10,000 bases of DNA. Origin: Stramonita haemastoma. Its lineage: Eukaryota > Mollusca > Gastropoda > Neogastropoda > Muricidae. The position numbers and the translations under genes were made by a program. The notes beneath the pieces are model-generated. The model searched no databases and was not told where the DNA came from. It worked only from the letters and a program-made list of their open reading frames with translations. This document shows positions 1 through 7,220 of this stretch, one piece after another (position 1 is the stretch's first letter; each line of letters opens with the position of its first letter). The stretch spans positions 3,690,808 to 3,700,807 of the forward strand of contig CM060342.1 in assembly GCA_030674155.1 (NCBI GenBank), given 5' to 3'.

Positions 1-1204
1 GTGTTGGACTGTCCAGGTGGGTCCACTCCTTGATGTTATCCATCCAGCTTTTGGTTTGTCTGCCTCGGCGTCTGCCACCTTCTAGCGTTCCTTATAGGAC
101 TGTCTTGGGGAGGATGTTGTGGCGTGTGACATGGCCGAACCATGCCAGCTTCCTTTTCTTGACAGTGGCTAGTAGGGGTTCCTGAGGGTCAGCCATCAGT
201 GCGACTTGACTTCGCACAAAGGTGTTTGTTTTCCTATCCTTCCAGGAAATTCCAAGCAGTCGCCTGAAGCATTTTGTCTCGAACTTCTGGATCCGCTTGG
301 TGGTTTCAGCGGTCATTGTCCAACTTTCGCAGCCGTAGAGCAAGATGGAGATGACCAGGGATCTGAACAATTTGACTTTTGTTTTGAAGCTGATGTTGTT
401 GCTTCTCCATATCTTGTTCAGTTTTGCCATAGCTGATGTTGCCATGGCTAGCCTGGTCTTGATCTCTGTGGTGGAGCGTCCATCTTTCGTGAGGGTAGCG
501 CCAAGATATTTGAAAGCGTCTACTTCTTCCAGCTGCTGGCCATTCATGTAGATCTGTGCTGTGGTGTCGTTTGCACTGTTGACCAATACTTTACTCTTTT
601 CTGTGCTGTCTTCCATCCCATATGCGCCTGCTCTGTCTACCAGTCTGTTGGTAAGGTCTTGGAGTTCCTTGTTGCTGCCTCCCATGAGATCAATATCGTC
701 AGCGAAGTGCAGGTTGTTAATGGGTCGCCCTCCTATTGAGATGGTAGAATGGAAGTCGTAAAGTGTTTCCCTCATGATGTTCTCCAGGAATAGATTAAAG
801 AGAGTTGGAGAGAGCAAGCAGCCCTGACGGACGCCGACTGTGGTCTTGAAGTAGTCTCCTACTTGGCATTTGAGGAGAACTGCAGTGCCGGAGGTGTTGT
901 GCAGCGCTTCTATGATCTGGATGAGACCCTCCTCAATGCCAAACTTCCTGAGGACTTGCCAAAGGCCTGCATGCCACACTCTGTCAAAGGCCTTCTTGAA
1001 GTCAATGAAGTTGTGTAGCAAGTCCCTCTGATGTTGCAGATGTTTCTCCATCAGGATTCGGCAACTGAAAATTTGTTCTACCGTGCTCCTTCCTGCCCTG
1101 AACCCAGCTTGTTCTGCCAGGTGCTCTTCCGCCTCCTTTTTGAATCTGTTCAGTATCACTCTTAACATGATCTTGCTGGTGTGGCTAATAAGGCAATAAA
1201 TGTT
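1..1204 (-). mobile_element. 5'-truncated LINE (non-LTR retrotransposon) fragment
   Basis: This is the 3' part of a LINE inserted on the minus strand. Only the reverse transcriptase and C-terminal region remain; no endonuclease domain lies upstream. Reading 5' of the first Met, recognisable family sequence (LISHTSKI) continues for about 12 codons and stops at a TGA at 1205-1207, which I take as the 5' truncation point. Incomplete target-primed reverse transcription commonly leaves such truncations. The 3' end, its tail and any target-site duplication lie beyond the left edge. The family resembles the many invertebrate sequences labelled endonuclease-reverse transcriptase, but I cannot fix the clade from memory. 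Confidence 0.9.
2..1204 (-). pseudogene. LINE reverse transcriptase, broken by one in-frame stop
   Basis: The main open stretch is 358 residues (Met at 1168, TAA at 92-94). In order it shows fingers sequence AGFRAGRSTVEQIF (about residues 21-34), motif A FIDFKKAFD (54-62) with the catalytic Asp, motif B GVRQGCLLSPTLFN (112-125), motif C FADD (155-158) with both catalytic Asp, a motif D-like EKSK stretch (190-193), motif E FKYLGATLTKDG (219-230), then LYGCESW (278-284) and WFGHVTR (343-349). After the stop the same frame stays open to the window edge for 30 codons, including RRRGRQTKSW and DNIKEWT, which fit the usual C-terminus of this family. The stop therefore looks like a point change, probably CAA to TAA. 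The Met is not a natural start: family sequence begins 12 codons upstream. The enzyme would copy its own RNA into DNA at a nicked target. This copy lacks the endonuclease and is presumed inactive. Confidence 0.9.
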
Positions 1205-2081
1205 TCAAATGGATTCGTTTGTTAAACACAGCACCACCAGAATCGGAATAAAAGTACTCACCAGCCTGTTATGGCAGCTAGACTTTGCTGACTGTATGGC
1301 AGCCATGTCAGAGTGTGGACACTTCCTTCAAAACATGGAGTGTGCTGAGGGTGAAGATCAGAGAGGGGGTCATCACTGAAAAAAAAGATAATTAAAAAAA
1401 CAAAATCCATTGTGTCGGGCTACAAAAGGTCGTTTAGTATACCGCACATAATCACAAGCAAATTCTCAAAATATGAACATTACTGAGACCAAATTAAACA
1501 ACAAAGTTTGAGTAGCAGAGTGGATATATTTGATGTCCCATCTCTGCACAAACCCTGGGAGTAGGCACAGCCAGACAGTTAGGATGTGACCTCTATAAAG
1601 AGGTTACATAAATTCTACATTTCACTATGAAGGCGAAGTGTCTGCAACGAAGGGTTTTCGACCACCACCCAAGGAAACAGAACACCCCACAATTCACAAG
1701 TGTGTCCAAAAATAGTAACACGCTGCTGCAATTGCTGCACTCCGATCACATGGGAGATAATCTACCCCCCCCCCTCCTCTCCATCACATATGTCTTCTCT
1801 TACTTCGGCCAAAATTTTAAGGCTTTCATAGAGACTAAAGCCTGTTTGTCCTTTGATAAAACTGAGTGATAAAGAGAATAATTAGTTGATTTTTTTTTCA
1901 AAGATACCAAATGTGTTCCTATTTCAAAACTTCTCACACTCTAGAAGGCAGGGCCCTGTGACATCCAAGTCATGAACTTGAAATGTCCTGCTGCTGTTGT
2001 TTCTGCTGCCTTGACTTGAAAGTGAGAACAGAAAAACTGTTTTCCTGTTGCTAGATTTGATAGTATCTTAGTAAAATGTCG
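1205..2081. other. Unassigned AT-rich DNA
   Basis: No gene is supported. The longest plus-strand frame (1627-1869, 80 codons) has no recognisable domain and includes a frame across a C10 run at 1765-1774. A TATAAA at 1594-1599 sits in a small inverted repeat (ACCTCT-ATAA-AGAGGT, 1590-1605). It is only about 30 bp before that ATG, which is too close to serve it. Short A-runs occur around 1378-1400 and a T-run around 1890. Confidence 0.5.
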
Positions 2082-2249
2082 TTTCACGTGTCACGAAGTA
2101 ATACATTTCACATGTTATAAAGTGATTTATTTCACATGTTACAAAGTAATCACTTTCACATGTTAAAAATTAATGGATTTCACATGTTACAAATCAATGG
2201 ATTTCACATGTTACAAATTAATGGATTTCACATGTTACAAAGCAGTTAA
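2082..2249. repeat. 24-bp minisatellite, 7 copies
   Basis: Seven tandem units start at 2082, 2106, 2130, 2154, 2178, 2202 and 2226, an exact 24-bp spacing with no indels. The conserved core is TTTCACATGTTACAAA and the last third varies (for example TTAATGGA). Units 4 to 7 are nearly identical and units 1 to 3 are more diverged, so the array probably grew toward its right end. Each unit carries the palindrome ACATGT; the first unit has CACGTG instead. The period is a multiple of three, but an in-frame TAA in unit 2 argues against coding. Confidence 0.9.
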
Positions 2250-2352
2250 TGCACCTGTACACTGATATTGTTCTATTGGTATTCAGTCATCAGTGAATAC
2301 AAAAGTATCATTCTTTTCTTTCTCGTCATGTTTTGATGTTATGAAGTCAATG

Positions 2353-2640
2353 GAATGGGAATGGCGGTCTGAATGCTAGTCTTCCAGAAAAGAGGACAAA
2401 CCCAGAGCCTCTATGCAGTAAGAATACAACACAGCGCACGTAAAAGAACCCACAACATCAATTAAGTGCCACTGTAAAATTATGTTGAAAAAAAGGCTGT
2501 TTCCCAGAAAACAGATGTACACACAGAAGGGTAAAAATTGAGAAAAAAACCCCAAATGGCTGACTAGATGTGGTGACAAGGGAGATTATTAAGATGTACC
2601 AGGGGAGAGGAGCCCGAATTTCAAGGAGACAAACCCGCTT
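2353..2640 (+). mobile_element. Degenerate SINE-like body, no tRNA head
   Basis: The segment aligns by eye to the SINE at 8255-8665. It shares GGTCTGAATGCTAGTCTTCC near 2366 (compare 8396), then GCGCACGTAAAAGAACCC near 2434-2451, which matches the 69-bp units at 8974-9246. It ends with GGGGAGAGGAGCCCGAATTTC near 2602-2622, comparable to the 3' domain near 8592-8620. The tRNA-like promoter half is missing or unrecognisable. Divergence and indels suggest an old copy. The order of the three blocks is the same as in the complete element. Confidence 0.6.
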
Positions 2641-2848
2641 TCTTGTGAATACTGTACCATATCTTTCTTTTTTGTATGTGTTACTATTGTTGTATCACTA
2701 TTCCATTTTGTATAAAAGAGAGAGAACCCCCATCGGTAACGTACTGAAGACTTTGTTGACATATTCGTATACTTCTTTGTCGAATCGACAATACTTGTGC
2801 TGTAATTCATTTTTTTCCTTCCTCTGATTTGATTGTAAAGAACTCGTG

Positions 2849-2850
<2 letters not shown>

Positions 2851-2913
<63 letters not shown>
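2851..2913. repeat. (AT)n microsatellite, 63 bp
   Basis: Uninterrupted AT dinucleotides, about 31 copies. The long YIYIYI peptides read from either strand here are translations of this tract and not genes. The flanks (2641-2850 and 2914-2940) show no gene. Confidence 0.98.
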
Positions 2914-2917
<4 letters not shown>

Positions 2918-3289
2918 TGTTGCATATGATACTATGTACATCTACGAATGGATACAAACATTTATCATTCTACCTCTGATAAAATAGCCTTGTTGCGGAT
3001 GAACAATTTTTTGTTGATTTTTTTTTTCTTTTGGTCGATGTCATCTAATCAATATCAGGATGGCCGGGGTTGAGTGTACATGAATTGATGTTCCTTGATG
3101 TCTGAGGGTAGAAAAATAAGCCAGAATGATAGTCCGAGCATCACAAGCTAAACCCCACGGCATATTTGCGCAAGTCTTTTTCGGACATGACGTACAAATT
3201 CAAGTTTGACGTCATAGTAACCATGACGCAATACACGGGCAGAATCACCACGCTAATATCTTGCTCAGATAAAGATAAAGATCTTGCTT

Positions 3290-3291
<2 letters not shown>
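2914..3291. other. Unassigned spacer between (AT)n and (GT)n
   Basis: I see no coding frame, RNA or repeat of note. A perfect CRE palindrome TGACGTCA lies at 3207-3214. Related ATGACG strings flank it near 3187 and 3223, inside a roughly 45-bp stretch. Confidence 0.5.

Positions 3292-3362
<71 letters not shown>
3292..3362. repeat. (GT)n microsatellite, 71 bp
   Basis: Perfect GT dinucleotides, about 35 copies, strictly alternating purine-pyrimidine. The adjoining GAAGGGATGGAGGGAGGGGGG (3362-3382) is G-rich. The CVCV and HTHT peptides across this tract are artefacts. Confidence 0.98.
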
Positions 3363-3364
<2 letters not shown>

Positions 3365-3545
3365 GGGATGGAGGGAGGGGGGCAGAATCCACGTTCTCAT
3401 CCTGTGCTTTGACAGCTGGTGTAAAGTAGTGACACCATTTACTGTCTACAGTAGCACATCTTTACATACAGTCTCTGGAATCCGCGTTAACTGGACAAGA
3501 AAAATGCAGTGATCTGTTGAAACCAACTCTTTGTCTTCAAGGAAT

Positions 3546-3600
<55 letters not shown>
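3546..3600. repeat. (ACAG)n microsatellite, 55 bp
   Basis: About 13.75 perfect copies of ACAG. It abuts the start of element R copy 1 with no more than a few bases between, as other microsatellites abut the other R copies. Confidence 0.98.
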
Positions 3601-3780
3601 TAATATCTTGCGCTCACGTTAAATCCGTTTCCGCTTTTCGTAAGAGTAGGCCATCGTGTGCCGGTGGGAACAGCTGACAAGATTTACAAAACTGCATACA
3701 CACGGGGACTGGATGTAAAAAAGCACACGAGTGCTTATTCCATTATCCTCGATATAATGGAATAAATAAAGAAAATAAGA
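3601..3780 (+). mobile_element. Dispersed element R, copy 1
   Basis: One of three same-strand copies of a short noncoding element (others at 4621-4800 and 9719-9905). Shared landmarks in order are GTTAAA (3618), a CCGCTTTTCGTAAGAGTAGG block with AGGCCAT following (3641 on), ACTGCATACACACGGGGACT (3691 on), GGATGTAAAAAAGCAC (3711 on) and CATTATCCTCGA (3741 on). The end is A/T-rich with AATAAATAAA, which suggests a retroposon tail and plus orientation. This copy keeps two perfect hairpins, at 3721-3736 and 3735-3765. The family name is unknown to me. A SINE 3' region or a nonautonomous Helitron are the alternatives. Confidence 0.75.
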
Positions 3781-3899
3781 TATATAACATGATATACATA
3801 TCAGGTCAGAGGTCTCCTCTGCTACTGGTACCCATGTAAGCCATTACTACCTGTGTCATGTGGGTACATGGAGCTCATCAGTTTAGGAAGACAGTCCAT

Positions 3900-4150
3900 C
3901 TAGCAGAAGGAAAACTCTGATTTCAAACCTCCGCTGCCTTGCAGCCATACCTTCTCATAGGAAAGGCTTCGGGAGTCAACCCTGAGGAAAAATGGGGAAT
4001 CGGAGTCCCCAAGGCAGCTCGAGGCTGTATACAGCAACGTTATGGCAACTCCTGCAATGGCACTGGAACCATGTGTATTGGTGATTACTTATCCAATGGA
4101 CCATTCCACCGACGTGGAGAGAGAAAGGAAAGAAAAAAATAAAGGGGGGG
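3900..4150 (+). other. Unassigned segment, possibly an old dispersed repeat
   Basis: This is higher-complexity sequence than its surroundings, about 49 percent GC in the middle, with GGGAATCGGAGTCCCC near 3992-4007. Short overlapping frames (3939-4142 and 4042-4227) have no domain I recognise, and neither continues past the A-rich and G-rich stretch at 4120-4156. The A-rich end (GAAAGGAAAGAAAAAAATAAA, about 4123-4143) may be a retroposon tail. No second copy is present in this window, so repeat status is a guess. Confidence 0.3.
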
Positions 4151-4272
4151 AGGGGTCTGCTGCATGGATAACAGCTTGCCTTCAGTACTTACTTCCCCAG
4201 GCTTTGAGCTCTGAAATTAACAACTAGAGCGCGACTCTTCGAATAGCCTTCCAACATTGAAGGATGCCAACA

Positions 4273-4524
4273 GCACACACACACATACACACACACACAC
4301 ACACGCACGCGCGCGCGCGCGTACACACACACATACACACGCGCGCACACACACACACATGCACACACACACATACACACACACGCACACACACATACAC
4401 ACACGCACGCACGTACACACACATACACACACGCGCGCGCGCGCACACACACACATACACACACGCACGCACGTACACACACATACACACACGCGCGCGC
4501 GCGCACGCACACACACACACACAC
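4273..4524. repeat. 252-bp alternating purine-pyrimidine tract (CA/CG/TA)
   Basis: Every odd position from 4273 to 4523 is a purine and every even position a pyrimidine. CA runs are interspersed with CG runs (4305-4321 and, roughly, 4432-4445 and 4492-4505), CATA and ACGTAC. Such sequence readily adopts left-handed Z-DNA under negative supercoiling. Inside, 4386-4446 is repeated exactly at 4446-4506, a 60-bp period. All long frames here (strings of CV, HT, RA) are translations of the tract. Confidence 0.97.
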
Positions 4525-4569
4525 CTACATTGTGCAGACACGCCAGTGCTGACTCCACTCGCCCCAAAA

Positions 4570-4800
4570 GTCCTTCGAATGAGACTATAAACCTAGGTAC
4601 CATATGTGAACGCACGCAGATCATCTCGCACACAGTCATGTTAAAACCCGTTCCGCTATTTGGAAGAGTAGGCCATTGTGCCCGGTGAGAATGGATGACA
4701 AAATTGACAAAACTGCATACATGCGGGGACTGGATGTAAAAAAGCACATGATTGCTTTTACCATTATCCTCGAAATAAAAGAATAAGTAAACAAAATACA
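4570..4800 (+). mobile_element. Dispersed element R, copy 2, with SINE-like 5' motif
   Basis: The core from GTTAAA (4640) through CATTATCCTCGA (4762-4773) matches copy 1, including ACTGCATAC, GCGGGGACTGGATGTAAAAA and AAGCAC. Upstream, 4570-4593 matches the SINE motif at 8409-8432 (GTCTTTCAGATGAAATGATA in that copy). This hints that R is the 3' part of a larger SINE sharing a central domain with the tRNA-headed elements here. The hairpins are eroded. The A/T-rich tail (AATAAGTAAACAAAATA) passes straight into a CA/CG microsatellite. The 5' side is bordered by the 4273-4524 tract. Confidence 0.7.
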
Positions 4801-4932
<132 letters not shown>

Positions 4933-4950
4933 ATCAGACAAATCAAAGCC

Positions 4951-5000
4951 CTTAGCATTAAGCGTAGTTGCCTTGTGGATGGGTGACCGTCGGTAGGCCC
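4951..5000 (+). other. Possible 5S rRNA-like fragment
   Basis: TTAAGC (4958-4963) followed by GTGGATGGGTGACCGTC (4975-4991) resembles the 3' half of animal 5S rRNA: the TAAGC of the internal promoter, then TTGGATGGGTGACCGCC. Spacing between the two blocks is about 10 nt shorter than in real 5S, so at best this is a degraded relic. It lies between a microsatellite and a minisatellite. Chance similarity is possible. Confidence 0.35.
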
Positions 5001-5088
5001 TCCATAGCATCAGTACAAATTACCCCACAGCTGTCAATGGATAAAATCCTGCCCTCTTCAGGGGGACACGAAAGTGAAAACTGTGAAG

Positions 5089-6038
5089 GAGAGCAGACTC
5101 TTAAGTCATCAGGTAAAAACCTGCATAGAGAGTAGACTCTAAAACATCAGGCAGAAGCCTGCATAGAGAGTAGAGTCATCAGGCAGAAGCCTGCATAGAG
5201 AGCAGAGAGTCAGGCAGAAGCCTGCATAGAGAGTAGAGAGTCAGGCAGAAGCCTGCATAGAGAGTAGAGAGTCAGGCAGAAGCCTGCATAGAGAGTAGAG
5301 TCATCAGGCAGAAGCCTGCATAGAGAGCAGAGAGTCAGGCAGAAGCCTGCATAGAGAGTAGAGTCATCAGGCAGAAGCCTGCATAGAGAGTAGAGAGTCA
5401 GGCAGAAGCCTGCATAGAGAGTCGAGAGTCAGGCAGAAGCCTGCATAGAGACTAGAGAGTCAGGCAGAAGCCTGCATAGAGAGTAGAGTCATCAGGCAGA
5501 AGCCTGCATAGAGAGCAGAGAGTCAGGCAGAAGCCTGAATAGAGAGTAGAGTCATCAGGCAGAAGCCTGCATAGAGACTAGAGAGTCAGGCAGAAGCCTG
5601 CATAGAGAGTAGAGAGTCAGGCAGAAGCCTGCATAGAGAGTAGAGAGTCAGGCAGAAGCCTGCATAGAGAGTAGAGTCATCAGGCAGAAGCCTGCATAGA
5701 GAGTAGAGAGTCAGGCAGAAGCCTGCATAGAGAGTAGACTTAAAGTCACCAGGAAGAAGCCTGCATAGAGAGTAGACTTAAAATCATCAGGCAGAAGCCT
5801 GCATAGAGAGTAGACTTAAAATCATCAGGCAAAAGCCTGCATAGAGAGTAGACTGTAAATCATCAGGCAAAAGCCTGCATAGAGAGCAGACTGTAAGTCA
5901 TCAGGCAGAAGCCTGCATAGAGAGTAGACTGTAAATCATCAGGCAGAAGCCTGCATAGAGAGTAGACTGTAAATCATCAGGCAGAAGCCTGCATAGAGAG
6001 CAGACTGTAAATCATCAGGCAGAAGCCTGCATATGCAG
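5089..6038. repeat. 31/32/38-bp minisatellite, 28 copies with higher-order structure
   Basis: Twenty-eight copies of the core CAGGCAGAAGCCTGCATAGA start between 5110 and 6016, preceded by the tail of one more unit (5089-5109). Core spacing is 38 bp at the left end (5110 to 5148), 31 or 32 bp for 18 intervals (5148 to 5712), then 38 bp for eight intervals (5712 to 6016). The 38-bp units carry an extra linker such as ACTGTAAATCAT, and the short ones carry TAGAGTCAT or TAGAGAGT. Each core holds an inverted repeat, CAGGC-AGAA-GCCTG. The array ends in a 12-bp palindrome, CTGCATATGCAG (6027-6038). No unit-phased reading frame exists because unit length varies. Confidence 0.97.
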
Positions 6039-6468
6039 ATCTTTCTTCAGAGAAGTGACAACTAGGCCATTGTTGTGGGAAGGGTGCCCACTTCACTGAC
6101 TTCCAACCCAATTCTTTAAAGTCTTTGGATATGTTATTAGACCACAGGCCTTTCCCAGGATTTCTCAGTTTCTTCAGGGTTCTTGTCTGTCAACATGGTG
6201 GTCATCTTTTTTTCAAGGCTCCCCACTACCTTCTATCTTTTTCACTTGTTATGACAATATTCTCAGGACTGGATGAATGAGAATGCCCCTTTTATAATGA
6301 GAAGGTGATTCAGAATTATCTCTATCCTACAAGTTGACCAGTTTTGACGTTAAGACCTGGGATACAAGGGTACAAAGATCTGTTGACATTTTAGGCCATA
6401 CACCCTTGGTGACGTCAGACTGTAAAAGATGTTGTAGGTCATCTTCTGCAGAGCACGTGTAATGCTTA
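6039..6468. other. Unassigned spacer between two minisatellites
   Basis: No coding frame, RNA or known repeat is visible. A perfect CRE palindrome TGACGTCA is at 6410-6417, about 60 bp before the CRE-like array. CACGTG is at 6454-6459. Confidence 0.5.
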
Positions 6469-7006
6469 GTGTATTGGTGTGGCTCATTTCTTACGTCATA
6501 GTGAATTGGTGTGGCTCATTTCTTACGTCATAGTGAATTGGTGTGGCTCATTTCTTACGTCATAGTGAATTGGTGTGGCTCATTTCTTACGTCATAGTGT
6601 GTAGGTGTGGCTCATGTCTTACGTCATAGTGAATTGGTGTGGCTCATTTCTTACGTCATAGTGAATTGGTATGGCTCATTTCTTACGTCATAGTGAATTG
6701 GTGTGGCTCATTTCTTACGTCATAGTGAATTGGTGTGGCTCATTTCTTACGTCATAGTGTGTTGGTGTGGCTCATTTCTTACGTCATAGTGTGTAGGTGT
6801 GGCTCATTTCTTGCGTCATAGTGTGTAGGTGTGGCTCATTTCTTACGTCATAGTGTGTTGGTGTGTCTCATATCTTACGTCATAGTGTGTTGGTGTGGCT
6901 CATTTCTTACGTCATAGTGTGTTGGTGTGGCTCATGTCTTACGTCATAGTGGGTTGGTGTGGCTCATGTCTGACGTCATAGTGGGTTGGTGTGGCTCGTT
7001 TCTTTC
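6469..7006. repeat. 32-bp minisatellite with CRE-like core, 17 copies
   Basis: Units start at 6469 and every 32 bp to 6981 with no insertion or deletion. The consensus is GTGWRTTGGTGTGGCTCAT followed by TTCTTACGTCATA. Fourteen units carry TTACGTCA, the 6789 unit has TTGCGTCA, the 6949 unit has a perfect CRE TGACGTCA (6971-6978), and the last, partial unit lacks the site. Unit heads fall in blocks: GTGAATTGG (6501-6596 and 6629-6756), then GTGTGTTGG or GTGTGTAGG, then GTGGGTTGG at the right end, which indicates local duplication. ACGTCA is the core bound by CREB/ATF-type bZIP proteins; binding here is inference. Confidence 0.95.
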
Positions 7007-7220
7007 ATGGGTGGTTTCTTCTGGCGTCAATCCAATCTTCCTGAATGGGATCAGTAGTGACAGACATCAGCGGCAGCAGCAACCACCCCATCTAAAAACC
7101 TGAGCCAGTAATTATCCATCAGCCACGACAGAAGCAGCCGAGAGATGTTCATGTTGGATCTGGTCAAGGAGGAACAAAATCGAACTTCATAAGGCTTAGA
7201 TGACCCCATGATATTGAGAG

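Noticed and set aside
206..761. Plus-strand frames within the LINE
   Set aside because: Shadows of the reverse transcriptase on the opposite strand.
1627..1869. 80-codon frame with a TATAAA about 30 bp upstream
   Set aside because: No domain or similarity recognised, the spacing would leave no 5' UTR, and the frame crosses a C10 homopolymer.
2570..2957. Frames at 2570-2827 and 2589-2957
   Set aside because: The minus-strand frame is carried by the (AT)n tract and the plus-strand one overlaps SINE remains; no domain seen.
5110..6038. CRISPR-like array (conserved hairpin repeats with variable linkers)
   Set aside because: Linkers are short, recurrent and related to each other, not unique spacers; spacing changes 31/32/38; the context is eukaryotic with no cas genes. 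It is a minisatellite.
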